Source: Lentisphaeria bacterium (GTDB lineage: Bacteria; Verrucomicrobiota; Lentisphaeria; Victivallales; Victivallaceae). Taken from it: a stretch of DNA of 64,000 bases. Made by a program: the position numbers and the translations under genes. The DNA lies in contig JAFVRD010000053.1 in assembly GCA_017504435.1 (NCBI GenBank), positions 124,001-188,000 on the forward strand, written 5' to 3'. The notes under the pieces were generated by a model. The model worked only from the letters and a program-made list of their open reading frames with translations, was not told the DNA's origin and did not search any database. Below are positions 34,657 to 43,759 of the stretch, one piece after another (the first letter of the stretch is position 1; every line of letters starts with the position of its first letter).

Positions 34657-36192
34657 TCAGTGGTGAAAGAGAAACTCTTTGCTGTTGATCAAAACCCATA
34701 CCGTATCCTGCAGAGCAGCTCCCGGATTTGGTGATGTACGGATGTAATTCTCAAATATTTTGTATTCAGCGGCAGTTGGATAGCGGGAGAGAATATCCAG
34801 ATATATCTGTTCAAACGCTTTCTGCCGTTTGTGTTTTCTGAGTTTGCGGCAATACAGATTTGTCCGCTTGAAAAGGGTCGCGGAATTCATCAGATACAAA
34901 TTCTGTGAATCAGTGCTGGCGGTATTCCGTTCGGTAAATGTTCCGGCATCCCGCGGCGGTCTGCCGAATGTATCCAGCACACCATTTGAAATGCTGCCGT
35001 CAGCGATATCCACTGCCCGGAAATGATCCGGCAAAAAAGTGAACGGTTCCGAAATGACACTTGAATACCGGTCGTATGAGCCGGTGATCTGCGCCAGCGC
35101 ATCGACCAGCAGTTCGGCTTCCAGACGGCGGACGGGGTAGGCGGCAAAATATGCAGTTTGTTCCGGGAAATCCGCTGGAAATGCCGCCTGAAATGCTGCT
35201 GAATTCATAATTACCCGGTATAAATGGCGCAAAGAGCAGTTGTTTTTGATAAATTCATCATTGAGAAAATTTTGAACTTCTGCGGAAAACGGTTCATTAC
35301 CGGGCTCATTTTTCAGCGGCAGGTCATCGGCAACCGGATATATTCCTCTGCCGAAAATCCAGTGCCACACCCGGTTGGTCATGGCGCGGCAGAAATAAGC
35401 GGGGTTTTCTTTTATCAGCCAATCGGCGAATATAATGCGCGGATCGTCTGCCGGAGAGGTGAATTTCTTTACTGTTCCGTCCGGCAGTGCGGCATGCAAT
35501 TCAATGGGGAGATAATCGGTATAAACGATCTCTTCTTTCCATTCATAAGTGCTTTTATAGCGTATCCTGGAGAAAAAAAGTGCTGTATTTTGAATCATTT
35601 CCGGCGGTATTTTGCCCGGATTTATTCCCATGACGGTAAGCAGTACCATTTTAGCCAATCCCTGCGGAGAACGATCGGCACTTGCCCGGAAAAAGTTGGC
35701 ATGCGGAACCCGGAAATTGCTGCCGGAGACGGTCAGCATTTCATAAAATATCCGGTTGAGCGGCCGGTCTTGTGCCAATTCATCATGGATGGTACGGTGC
35801 CACAACTGGACGGCATTGGGCCAGAGATTGATTGGGAATTCCGATTTGATCCGGAGCATGTCAGCAAAGCGCATGGCCTGCATTCCGGCGTATCCCGGAT
35901 CGTGGAGAAATTTTTCAATGATCCGGCTGCGTTTGTCTGGGGACGGATCGTTGAGAAATGTTTTGACTTCATTGGCAGTCGGCAGTCTTCCGGCGGCAGT
36001 CAGAGCAACCCGGCGCAAAAAGACCGCATCAGATGCCGGAGCCGGAAAATTGATGCCTTTTTGTGTCCAGAAGTCAAATAAGATCCGGTTCAGTCCGCGG
36101 GTATTGTCAAAATAAGCAGATTGTCTGAATGGAGACGCATGCAGTTGGCACAACAGCATGATTGTACAGCAGGCGTATGAAAAAATCCGCAT
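34657..36192 (-). CDS. DUF1549/DUF1553 domain exported protein
   Basis: ATG 36192, nine bases after GAGG, gives 511 residues; a GTG two codons earlier is too near the ribosome-binding site. A signal peptide (MRIFSYACCTIMLLCQLHAS) precedes a DUF1549 region (FLRRVALTAAGRLPTANEVK) and a DUF1553 region (NPAYFCRAMTNRVWHWIFGRG, AYPVRRLEAELLVDALAQ and RPPRDAG). No haem-binding CXXCH of the PSCyt1 type is present, so this is the short form. Such proteins expand greatly in Planctomycetes, Verrucomicrobia and Lentisphaerae, usually beside DUF1501, but their activity is unknown. Confidence 0.85.
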   Translation of the reverse strand: MRIFSYACCTIMLLCQLHASPFRQSAYFDNTRGLNRILFDFWTQKGINFPAPASDAVFLRRVALTAAGRLPTANEVKTFLNDPSPDKRSRIIEKFLHDPGYAGMQAMRFADMLRIKSEFPINLWPNAVQLWHRTIHDELAQDRPLNRIFYEMLTVSGSNFRVPHANFFRASADRSPQGLAKMVLLTVMGINPGKIPPEMIQNTALFFSRIRYKSTYEWKEEIVYTDYLPIELHAALPDGTVKKFTSPADDPRIIFADWLIKENPAYFCRAMTNRVWHWIFGRGIYPVADDLPLKNEPGNEPFSAEVQNFLNDEFIKNNCSLRHLYRVIMNSAAFQAAFPADFPEQTAYFAAYPVRRLEAELLVDALAQITGSYDRYSSVISEPFTFLPDHFRAVDIADGSISNGVLDTFGRPPRDAGTFTERNTASTDSQNLYLMNSATLFKRTNLYCRKLRKHKRQKAFEQIYLDILSRYPTAAEYKIFENYIRTSPNPGAALQDTVWVLINSKEFLFHH

Positions 36193-36227
36193 AATCACCG
36201 TCCTCTTTTGAAGTCGCTTTACGGCAA

Positions 36228-36256
36228 ACTATATCACTGGTGCAAAATATTTGCAA
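36228..36256 (-). promoter_or_regulatory. Promoter of the DUF1549/1553-DUF1501 operon
   Basis: On the minus strand TTGCAA (36251-36256) and TATAGT (36228-36233) are 17 bp apart, 35 bp upstream of the first start codon. Confidence 0.65.
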
Positions 36257-36310
36257 GCGGTAAAAATACAAAATGCCAGAAAATTTCAAAAAAGTTCTGT
36301 TTGGACGTGA

Positions 36311-36850
36311 TCAACTGTTCTTTATAGCGGCGTTGAGGGCAATTTCCAGAATTTGCATGGTCCATTCCACGTCGGCATCAGCCCGGTGTGTCTGCATGGA
36401 ATCATCGGACTCAAGCTGAAATATCGCCCGGAGAGATTGCAGTTTGTAGCTGGGTAATCCGGGATGGGTTGTTTTGATCAGCCGCAGAGTATCCAGTGTC
36501 CGTCCTTTCCACAGCGGCAGCCCGGTGCGCGCCAGACTTTCCTGCAGAAATCCCAGATCAAATCTGGCATTGTGTGCCACCAGAGTGGAATCTTTGGCAA
36601 ATTCCAGAAATTCCCGTCCGATGCGGGAAAACGTGGGGGATTTGGCAACCATTTCATCGGTGATGTGATGCACACATACCACTCCGGTTGGAATATGTCT
36701 GCCGGGATTTATCAAACTTTGAAAACGGGAGACGAATCCATCTTTATCGATTCTGACTGCACCGATCTGCACGATCCGGTCATTGGCCGGACTCATGCCG
36801 GTTGTTTCCACATCAAAAACAGTAAACGGACCGAGTTCAAACCATTTCAT
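36311..36850 (-). CDS. DEDDh 3'-5' exonuclease, DNA polymerase III epsilon-like
   Basis: A 179-residue protein consisting of the exonuclease domain only. All DEDDh residues are visible: TVFDVETTG (Asp, Glu), VAHNARFDLGFL (Asp) and THRADADVEWT (His, Asp). It could be the proofreading partner of DnaE, whose gene lies at the end of the window, or a repair/RNA exonuclease. It lacks the C-terminal extension that tethers DnaQ to the polymerase. It starts 3 bp after galE and presumably shares its transcript. Confidence 0.85.
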   Translation of the reverse strand: MKWFELGPFTVFDVETTGMSPANDRIVQIGAVRIDKDGFVSRFQSLINPGRHIPTGVVCVHHITDEMVAKSPTFSRIGREFLEFAKDSTLVAHNARFDLGFLQESLARTGLPLWKGRTLDTLRLIKTTHPGLPSYKLQSLRAIFQLESDDSMQTHRADADVEWTMQILEIALNAAIKNS

Positions 36851-36853
36851 AAA

Positions 36854-37828
36854 TTATTTCTCATATCCTTCCGGGAATTTGAGCTGCCACTTCCATGCGG
36901 ATTCAATGATTTCATGCGCAGACTCGTGAACAGGATTCCATTTGAGCAGTTTGCGGGCGCGGTCACTGCAGGCGATCAGACGCGGCGGGTCACCGGCGCG
37001 GCGGGGGGCAACTTCGAAAGCTACTTTTTTGCCGGTGACGTTTTCTGCGGCATCAATGATTTCTTTGACCGAAAGACCGTTCCCGGTCCCCAGATTGTAA
37101 TGGCCGCTTTCCGGAGCGTGGAGAGCCAGTTCATGCGCCTGAGCCAGATCCAGAATATGAATATAATCTCTGATGCAGCTGCCGTCCGGGGTGTCATAAT
37201 CATCACCGTAAAGCATAAGTTTTTCCCGTTTTCCCCGGATAGTTTGCAGCACCAGCGGGATCAGGTGACTTTCCGGGCGGTGGTCTTCTCCGTGGATCTC
37301 AGTGGCACCGGCGGCGTTGAAATAACGCAAAGCGGCATATTTCAAACCGTATATTTTGCTGTACCAATTGAGGACTTTCTCAAAGCAGAGTTTGGACTCT
37401 CCGTAAGGATTTATCGGCAGTTGACGGGCGTTTTCATCAATGGGAACTGCATCCGGGATACCGAAAGTTGCCGCAGTACTGGAAAATACAAATGCCTGAA
37501 CCCCGGCAGCGACAGCCGCATCGGCGAGATTTATGGCATTGCAAAGATTGTTGCGGAAATATTTGGACGGTTCTTTCATGGATTCACCGACCAGAGAAAA
37601 AGCGGCAAAGTGCATGATGGCATCAAACTTTTCCGTTTTGCATAAATTCATAACTGTTTCCCGGTCAGCCAGATCGGCATGCACGAATTTCGCGCGGGGG
37701 TCGACCGCATCCCGGTGTCCGGTAAAAAGGGCATCCAATACAGTTACTTCGTAGTCCATATCGAGCAGATATTCAGTACAGGCACTGCCTATATAACCGG
37801 CTCCGCCGGCAACGAGAATTTTTTTCAT
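36854..37828 (-). CDS. galE: UDP-glucose 4-epimerase
   Basis: ATG 37828 (MKKILVAGGAGYIGS) gives a 324-residue short-chain dehydrogenase of normal GalE length. NAD-binding GGAGYIGS is at residues 7-14, the active-site block is NPYGESKLCFEKVL with catalytic Tyr and Lys, and the GalE-typical ALRYFNAAGA follows. The enzyme interconverts UDP-glucose and UDP-galactose for sugar catabolism and surface glycans. It has its own promoter (37871-37899) and is followed by the exonuclease gene. A related 4-epimerase specificity (UDP-GlcNAc) cannot be excluded. Confidence 0.9.
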   Translation of the reverse strand: MKKILVAGGAGYIGSACTEYLLDMDYEVTVLDALFTGHRDAVDPRAKFVHADLADRETVMNLCKTEKFDAIMHFAAFSLVGESMKEPSKYFRNNLCNAINLADAAVAAGVQAFVFSSTAATFGIPDAVPIDENARQLPINPYGESKLCFEKVLNWYSKIYGLKYAALRYFNAAGATEIHGEDHRPESHLIPLVLQTIRGKREKLMLYGDDYDTPDGSCIRDYIHILDLAQAHELALHAPESGHYNLGTGNGLSVKEIIDAAENVTGKKVAFEVAPRRAGDPPRLIACSDRARKLLKWNPVHESAHEIIESAWKWQLKFPEGYEK

Positions 37829-37870
37829 AATAAAAGGTGATCCTGGCAAATAACTTCATTGATTTGTGAT

Positions 37871-37899
37871 AATATAACCCGTCTGAAGTGTAAAATCAA
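37871..37899 (-). promoter_or_regulatory. Promoter of galE
   Basis: On the minus strand TTGATT (37894-37899) and TATATT (37871-37876) are 17 bp apart, 43 bp upstream of galE. Confidence 0.6.
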
Positions 37900-37921
37900 A
37901 CATAAAACTTGGCAAAAGGGG

Positions 37922-37950
37922 TTGATTTAAGTGCCGGGAGGTAGTAAATT
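37922..37950 (+). promoter_or_regulatory. Probable promoter of yebC-pgi-rsmE
   Basis: TTGATT (37922-37927), a 17-bp spacer and TAAATT (37945-37950), about 53 bp before yebC. The galE promoter faces away on the opposite strand. Confidence 0.45.
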
Positions 37951-38003
37951 ATATAAACATCAGTGTTTTATTATCAAAATCAACAAATACAGGAGTGAAA
38001 ATT

Positions 38004-38756
38004 ATGTCCGGACACAGTAAATGGGCTAACATCAAGCATAAAAAAGAGGCCGCTGACAAGGCAAAAGGAAAAATGTTTTCCCGCGTTGGTAAAGAGATCA
38101 TGGTTGCCGCCAAAAACGGCGGCGGTGATCCCAACAGCAATCCGGCTCTGCGCTCTGCACTTGCCGCTGCCAAAGCGGTCAACATGCCCAACGCCAATAT
38201 TGAACGTGCCATCAAAAAAGGTATCGGTGAACTCGGTGATGTGGTCTTTGAAGAGATCGTTTATGAAGGCTATGCTGCCGGCGGTGTTGCCGTTATCGTG
38301 GATTGCCTGACCGACAACCGTAACCGTTCGATCAGTGAAGTCCGCATGGCTTTTGAACGCAACAACGGCAATATGGCAGGTTCCGGTGCGGTCGCCCGTC
38401 TTTTTAAACGTCAGGCTCACTTTGTCATTACCGGCGAATGGGCGGATGAAGAAAAGCTCATGGATGTGGTGCTGGATGCCGGAGCTGATGATATCATCGT
38501 TGAGGATGGAGAAGCAGAGATCTGGGCGGATCCTGAATTCTTTGAACCGCTTACCAATGCTCTGAATGACAAAGGCATTGCCACCGATGTCGCGGAAGTC
38601 ACCCGTAAACCGGAGATGGAAGTCAATCTTACCGATCCGAAAGTTGCCGCTCAGGTTTTGCGTCTGGTCGACCGTATGGAAGAACTTGATGACGTGCAGA
38701 ATGTAACAGCAAACTACGTTATTGATGATTCTATTGCTGATCAAATTGAGGATTGA
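38004..38756 (+). CDS. yebC: YebC/TACO1-family protein
   Basis: ATG 38004 (MSGHSKWANIKHKKEAADKA) follows CAGGAG and gives 250 residues. Hallmarks include GKMFSRVGKEI, the ALRSALAAAKAVNMPNANIE block and YEGYAAGGVAVIVDCLTDNR. YebC/TACO1 proteins were described first as transcription regulators and more recently as translation factors acting on proline-rich or difficult sequences at the ribosome; either role fits. The downstream pgi starts 7 bp later, so they are probably co-transcribed. Confidence 0.95.
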   Translation: MSGHSKWANIKHKKEAADKAKGKMFSRVGKEIMVAAKNGGGDPNSNPALRSALAAAKAVNMPNANIERAIKKGIGELGDVVFEEIVYEGYAAGGVAVIVDCLTDNRNRSISEVRMAFERNNGNMAGSGAVARLFKRQAHFVITGEWADEEKLMDVVLDAGADDIIVEDGEAEIWADPEFFEPLTNALNDKGIATDVAEVTRKPEMEVNLTDPKVAAQVLRLVDRMEELDDVQNVTANYVIDDSIADQIED

Positions 38757-38763
38757 TTGACAA

Positions 38764-40290
38764 ATGTTCTCTGCAGAGCGTATTTTGACGGATGGCAAGA
38801 GTGGATTCAGTATCTCTTTTGACGGGATGCCGTTTGGCAGAAGTGATCTTGATGGGTTGCAGGATAAATTTGCCCGCGCTCTTGCAGGGGTTGCAGACAT
38901 TGAAGCCGGAAAAATCAAAAATCCTGATGAAAACCGGCAGGTGACTCACTTTACTGACCGGATGAATTATCCGGGCAGTGCGGCATTTGCCGCGGTGGAG
39001 CAATTTGCTGCCAAAGTCCGTTCTGAAGGAAAATTTGATGCGGTGGTCGTCAATGGTATCGGCGGTTCTGCATTGGGACCGCAGCTTATGCAGTATGCGG
39101 TCAATGGTCCGTATTGGAACGAATTGTCTGCGGCGCAGCGCAAAAATAACCTGAAAATCTATTTTTTGGATAATACCGACAGTTCCGGGTTTGATGATCT
39201 GCTGGCGGTAATGGTTCCGGAACGTACCTTGCATCTGGTTATTTCCAAATCCGGCGGCACACAGGAAACCAAAAACAACATGATCGCCATGGAGCGTTAT
39301 TACGCTTCAAAAGGGTTGCGTTTTTCTGACTGTGCCGTAGCAGTGACCATGAAAGACAGTTCGCTTTACCAGCATGCCGAAGCTGAGAACTGGCTGGAAA
39401 TTTTTGAAATGGCAGAATCCATCGGTGGACGTACCAGTGAAACTGCGATTGTCGGACATTTGCCGGCAGCATTGACCGGAGTTGATTTCAAAAAGTTTCT
39501 TGCCGGAGCGTGTGACATGGATAAATGGACACGTTCTGCGGATATCGCCGGTAATCCGGCATTGCAGTTGGCGGCAATGTGGTATCTCGCCGGTAACGGC
39601 CGCGGTGACCGCAACATGGTCATTGTACCTTACAGTGACCGTCTGGTGCTGTTGTCACGTTATTTGCAGCAATTGGTCATGGAAAGTCTGGGCAAAGAGC
39701 TGGATCTTGACGGCAAAATAGTTCATCAGGGCTTGAACGTATTTGGCAACAAAGGCGGAACTGATGCACATGCTTTCATTCAGCAGCTCAACGATGGCAG
39801 AGATGATTTTTTTGCCACGTTCATCGAAGTGCTGCATGATGCACGCAAGCTGGAAATTTCCGGCGGAGTGAGCATGGGTGATTATCTGCATGGATTTTTT
39901 GAAGGCTTGAGCGCGGCGTTGCGCGGCAAGAACCGTCAGGTGATTACCATCCGTATCCCTGAATTGACCGAATATGAGCTGGGGCAGATCATTGCACTTT
40001 ATGAGCGCACGGTGGCGGTTTATGCTGAATTTATCAATATCAATGCGTTTCATCAGCCGGGGGTTCAGGCGTATAAACTGGCGGCGAAAGATGCGCTGGC
40101 ATTGCGGGAAAAACTTTTCGCAGCTTTGCAGGGCAAAAGTATATGCGGCAGTGCGTCTGAGATCGCATCTGCGGTGGGAATGCCCGGTGAAGTTGACGGT
40201 ATTGCCGCATGGTTGGACAAAGCATCCTGCAATGATACCGGTGTCAAAAGGGAATTTAACGGACAAAATTGGGTGTATACGTTAAAGTGA
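38764..40290 (+). CDS. pgi: Glucose-6-phosphate isomerase
   Basis: This 508-residue enzyme interconverts glucose-6-phosphate and fructose-6-phosphate in glycolysis. Visible motifs are NGIGGSALGPQLMQ, VISKSGGTQETKNN, GGRTSETAIVGHLPAAL and FGNKGGTDAHAFIQQLNDG, the last containing the substrate-binding block. Both SIS halves are complete. The 3' end overlaps rsmE by GTGA. The window also holds a GKRP-like protein, a family that in animals responds to fructose phosphate, but the two genes are far apart. Confidence 0.93.
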   Translation: MFSAERILTDGKSGFSISFDGMPFGRSDLDGLQDKFARALAGVADIEAGKIKNPDENRQVTHFTDRMNYPGSAAFAAVEQFAAKVRSEGKFDAVVVNGIGGSALGPQLMQYAVNGPYWNELSAAQRKNNLKIYFLDNTDSSGFDDLLAVMVPERTLHLVISKSGGTQETKNNMIAMERYYASKGLRFSDCAVAVTMKDSSLYQHAEAENWLEIFEMAESIGGRTSETAIVGHLPAALTGVDFKKFLAGACDMDKWTRSADIAGNPALQLAAMWYLAGNGRGDRNMVIVPYSDRLVLLSRYLQQLVMESLGKELDLDGKIVHQGLNVFGNKGGTDAHAFIQQLNDGRDDFFATFIEVLHDARKLEISGGVSMGDYLHGFFEGLSAALRGKNRQVITIRIPELTEYELGQIIALYERTVAVYAEFININAFHQPGVQAYKLAAKDALALREKLFAALQGKSICGSASEIASAVGMPGEVDGIAAWLDKASCNDTGVKREFNGQNWVYTLK

Positions 40291-40997
40291 ATCTTTTGCT
40301 TTTGGATGAAAACGATTTTATTGCGCCGGGGCGGGTGAAACTTGCCGACCGGCGTTTTCTGCAACTGCGGGATATTATCGGACTGGAAACGGGAAAAGTT
40401 TTCCGTGCCGGTCTGACCGGCGGCAAAGTCGGCACCGCCCAAGTGGTGGATTTTGATGGATCTGCTGCTGTGCTGGATGTGGATTTGGATCAGGAGCCAC
40501 CGGCAGGTAATGGTATTACTCTGGTATGTGCCTTGCCCCGGCCGCAGACATTTCACAAAGTTCTGCATTGTGCGATCACGATGGGGGTGAAAAAAATCTA
40601 TTTCATTCATACCCGCAAAGTTGAAAAAAGCTATTGGGATGCTTCGGTATTGGCTCCGGAAGCTGTGGATAAAGAGATCCGGCTGGCATTGGAGCAGTGC
40701 GGGGACACCATTTATCCGCAGATAGAATACCGCAAACGTTTCAAGCCTTTCGCTGAAGATGAATTGCCTTTGCTGGTGGAAACTGCTGATTTCGGTTGTT
40801 TCGGTCATCCCCGGGCAGTTGCAAAAGTTCCTAATCTGGCGGGACAGAAAATGGTGCTGGCAGTCGGCCCGGAAGGCGGATTCAACGAATTTGAAAATAT
40901 GTTGTTGGAACGTGCCGGTTTGACCCCGGTAACTTTGGGCAGCCGGGTTTTGCGAACGGAGTTTGCGTTGGCGGCGTTGCTGGCAAAATTGTACTGA
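40287..40997 (+). CDS. rsmE: 16S rRNA m3U1498 methyltransferase RsmE
   Basis: I chose GTG 40287, which overlaps the pgi stop as GTGA; a TTG 18 bp upstream is the alternative. The roughly 236 residues show a PUA-like N-terminus (RRFLQLRDIIGLETGKVFRAG) and a SPOUT/trefoil-knot C-terminus with LAVGPEGGFNEFE and TLGSRVLRTEFA, the SAM-binding knot of RsmE. It methylates U1498 in helix 44 of the small-subunit RNA. The 17-bp gap to the MFS gene suggests a shared transcript. Confidence 0.88.
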   Translation: MNLLLLDENDFIAPGRVKLADRRFLQLRDIIGLETGKVFRAGLTGGKVGTAQVVDFDGSAAVLDVDLDQEPPAGNGITLVCALPRPQTFHKVLHCAITMGVKKIYFIHTRKVEKSYWDASVLAPEAVDKEIRLALEQCGDTIYPQIEYRKRFKPFAEDELPLLVETADFGCFGHPRAVAKVPNLAGQKMVLAVGPEGGFNEFENMLLERAGLTPVTLGSRVLRTEFALAALLAKLY

Positions 40998-41014
40998 AGA
41001 GGCGAATCGTAATC

Positions 41015-42235
41015 ATGGAGAACGGTACCGCATACTGGAAACGCAATTTACTGGTAATTTGGATTTCGCAGTTTTTGGGGCTGGGTGGATTTGCCTGTGC
41101 GATGCCGTTTATTCCCATGCTGCTGCGGGATAATCTCGGCATCACTGATGATGCAGTGCGCGGAGTTTTTGTATCGGCGTATTACTTCTGCGGGATGAGC
41201 AGTTTTACTGTCGCTACAGTTGTTTGGGGAATGCTTGCCGACCGGCTGGGATATAAAATCATGCTGCTGCGGGCATCTTATTCGGCGGCATTGTTTTTTC
41301 CGCTGCTTGCGTTTGCTCCGAATGTATGGGTGCTGCTCGGTATCCGCCTGGTAACTTCGTTTTTTTCCGGCACCTATAATGCGGCTCAAACGCTGATTGC
41401 CACGACCACACCTCCGGAAAAGCAGGGTTTTGCATTGGGCTTGTTGAGCAGTGCATTGTGGAGCGGCCATATGGTCGGTTTTTTTTGCGGCGGATTGATA
41501 GTGCATTATTTCAGTTATACGGCCGCATTTATAACCTGCGGAATGCTTTATTTTACCGGAGCTTTGCTGGTTCATGTTTTTGTTAAGGATGGATTTTCAG
41601 CTTCGAAAACCACGGTTGCGGCGTCTGGAAAAACGCAAAAGAGACCTGCAGTCAGAATATTTACCCCGGTGGTACTTTGGATATTGGGATTGTTTCTGGT
41701 CATGGGAGTCGCCCGCCGGATAGATGAACCGTTTCTGGCGATGATGGTGGAGGCGGTCAACGGCAAGATAAATGAAGCGTTTTTCACCGGTTTGGTCAGT
41801 GCGGTCGCGGCATTAGGCGGGCTGCTTTCCGGGGTGGTTATCGGACATTTTAGTGACCGGGTATCGCCGTTCAAGCTTTTGCCGCCGTTGTTGGTCGTCT
41901 GCATGATCACCATGCTGCTGCAGGCGGTATCCACAAATATTTACTTTTTCATGATGATGCGGTTTATATCATTTTTTGCATCCGGCGGTCTTTATCCGGT
42001 ATTACTGCTGGTCATGTCGCGCAACAGCGATGCAAATTTGAAAGGGACGTTTTTCGGTTTGTCCAGCAGTATAAACTCCGCTGGCGGAGTTTTGTGTACT
42101 CTGCTCAGCGGAGTGATCGTTTATTTTCTTAATGTACGCGGCATTGAAGTTGCTGCGGGAATATTATTTATGTTGATGATCCCGATGTCGCTGGTGACAT
42201 TTTCGGTGATTCGCCGTTCAAATCTCAAAGGTTGA
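41015..42235 (+). CDS. MFS transporter, MdtG-like
   Basis: The 406 residues form a 12-helix major-facilitator protein. The loop between helices 2 and 3 reads GMLADRLGYKIMLLR, the family motif A (GxLaDrxGrk). SGTYNAAQTLIATTTPPEKQG is close to the motif of the MdtG/YceE drug-efflux group. A second-half motif, VIGHFSDRVSPFKLL, is also present. A drug or sugar efflux role is inferred; substrate is unknown. It lies 17 bp after rsmE, and its 3' end overlaps the convergent metallo-hydrolase gene by 18 bp. Confidence 0.8.
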   Translation: MENGTAYWKRNLLVIWISQFLGLGGFACAMPFIPMLLRDNLGITDDAVRGVFVSAYYFCGMSSFTVATVVWGMLADRLGYKIMLLRASYSAALFFPLLAFAPNVWVLLGIRLVTSFFSGTYNAAQTLIATTTPPEKQGFALGLLSSALWSGHMVGFFCGGLIVHYFSYTAAFITCGMLYFTGALLVHVFVKDGFSASKTTVAASGKTQKRPAVRIFTPVVLWILGLFLVMGVARRIDEPFLAMMVEAVNGKINEAFFTGLVSAVAALGGLLSGVVIGHFSDRVSPFKLLPPLLVVCMITMLLQAVSTNIYFFMMMRFISFFASGGLYPVLLLVMSRNSDANLKGTFFGLSSSINSAGGVLCTLLSGVIVYFLNVRGIEVAAGILFMLMIPMSLVTFSVIRRSNLKG

Positions 42236-42994
42236 GCAATCATCGGCAAAATTGACTTTTCTGCCCCAGAGTCGGCGGCATTTCCGCAATGTTTCCTGCG
42301 GGAAGTTGAGATATTCTCTGCCGTGGTGAAAGAAGATTATTTTTTTCAGCGGACAATCCAATTCTTTCCAGCGGGCGCAAATTTCCGGTGGAGAATGGTG
42401 TCCGGATTCCATCAGCACCACATCACATCCGGCAGAACACCAATCCATGATCTCTTCCACACCGTGGACATCTCCGGAAGCCGTGATAAATTTGTTTTCG
42501 GCGGAGATCCTGAATGAAAACGACTCCGGCGGGAGATTTTCGGCAACTTTTATATGGTTATTGCCTTTGAATTCCACCGTGATCCCGCATTCTGCAAAGT
42601 TACCTCCGTCGGTAAGCATTTGCGGGATGATCTCCGTGTTTTTTGGATAGGTATGACAGGCATCAAGCAGTCGGAGCAAGGGTTCACCGATATCCGGGCG
42701 GGGCAGAAAAAGAGCAATTTTCTGCGGTGTTTCATCCCCGGAGAGGTCACGCATTTTGCGGATCACCCCGAATAAATGAAGCAATCCTCCGGTGTGGTCG
42801 ATGTGGCTGTGGGAGATAAAAACCGCTTTAAGCTTAAAAAGATCCAATCCCATGAGATACGCACTGCGTCCGCAGTTTTCACCTGCGTCAAACATGTAAA
42901 GATCTCCGTTATCCAGCTCCAGTACCCATGAAGTGTGGTGACGATCCGGTTTTGGTTCGGTACCGGAAAGCGAACCGAGGATATGTATTTTCAT
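42218..42994 (-). CDS. Metallo-beta-lactamase-fold hydrolase, cytoplasmic paralogue
   Basis: The 258 residues hold the MBL metal-binding motif ISHSHIDHTGG and later metal ligands in ASGDVHG and FFHHGREY. The N-terminus has ILGSLSGTEPKPDRHHTSW, a signature shared with the paralogue at 43760-44614, showing that the two derive from one duplication. The layout resembles the RNase Z/arylsulfatase-like MBL group. No signal peptide is present. Start overlaps the stop of the small exported protein by ATGA. Substrate unknown. Confidence 0.75.
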   Translation of the reverse strand: MKIHILGSLSGTEPKPDRHHTSWVLELDNGDLYMFDAGENCGRSAYLMGLDLFKLKAVFISHSHIDHTGGLLHLFGVIRKMRDLSGDETPQKIALFLPRPDIGEPLLRLLDACHTYPKNTEIIPQMLTDGGNFAECGITVEFKGNNHIKVAENLPPESFSFRISAENKFITASGDVHGVEEIMDWCSAGCDVVLMESGHHSPPEICARWKELDCPLKKIIFFHHGREYLNFPQETLRKCRRLWGRKVNFADDCSTFEI

Positions 42995-43668
42995 GGTAAT
43001 GGGGTGATTTTGAGATTTTTGATTGTAATAACAGTATCGGGTTTTGCCAGCAGGAATTCTCCTGACATTGCGATGACCCGGACATTTTCACATTTGCCGC
43101 GCTGCAGGATATCGGTTTTGCCGTTGAAAGAGAATTTCGGAGCTGCACCGCAGATCGCATCAATGGTGACATCGAGCCATTCACCGTTTTTTGTAACTGC
43201 GCCGCGGACATATTTTTTTGCAGTTCCGTCAAAATAGCGCAAATCTCTGGTATCGCCGCGCAGCATCAGATTGACCCCGCCGGCATAGATGCTCATGCGA
43301 TTGTATTGTTTGCGGTCACTTTTGTTGCGGGCAAAGAAGCTGTCGGCTTTGATGCTGAAAGAGAGTTGGAATTTCTCCATTTTGGGGATATTGAGCCGGA
43401 TGGCGAATTTGGCTTCTTTATCGCCGTTTTCAGGTTTGATGACCAATTCATGTTTCGGGTTTATTTCGATAAAGGTTTTGACGATCGCATTTTTTTTGCC
43501 GGGGACGAATAGTTTTTTGACCGGTTTGGCATCCGTGAAAAGAGCTTCTCTGAGTTCATCCGGTTTCTGTGTGGAAAATTGCACTCCGGGCTGGGCGTTG
43601 TTAAGGTCAAACGCCGCGGCAGTTCCGAGCATCAGGACGGTGCCGGCAAATACAAATAAACGTTTCAT
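42991..43668 (-). CDS. Small exported protein of unknown function
   Basis: A signal peptide (MKRLFVFAGTVLMLGTAAAF) precedes about 205 residues that look beta-rich, suggesting a sandwich fold like a carbohydrate-binding or jelly-roll module. No catalytic motif was recognised. Repeated lysine and charged strands occur, and the sequence QLSFSIKADSFFARNKSD has no known match that I can name. It is probably periplasmic. It overlaps the cytoplasmic MBL gene (ATGA) and sits downstream of the exported MBL gene and large exported protein, so it likely serves the same pathway. Confidence 0.6.
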   Translation of the reverse strand: MKRLFVFAGTVLMLGTAAAFDLNNAQPGVQFSTQKPDELREALFTDAKPVKKLFVPGKKNAIVKTFIEINPKHELVIKPENGDKEAKFAIRLNIPKMEKFQLSFSIKADSFFARNKSDRKQYNRMSIYAGGVNLMLRGDTRDLRYFDGTAKKYVRGAVTKNGEWLDVTIDAICGAAPKFSFNGKTDILQRGKCENVRVIAMSGEFLLAKPDTVITIKNLKITPLP

Positions 43669-43709
43669 GAAATCACCTCAAATTTCAATATTTTCAAGTG
43701 TCTTTGGCT

Positions 43710-43737
43710 AATATACAGCCGGTTGGTATTTTTGCAA
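43710..43737 (-). promoter_or_regulatory. Probable promoter before the small exported protein gene
   Basis: On the minus strand TTGCAA (43732-43737) and TATATT (43710-43715) are 16 bp apart, 42 bp upstream of the start. Confidence 0.55.
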
Positions 43738-43759
43738 GGTTGAAAGAGTTGAAAGCTCC

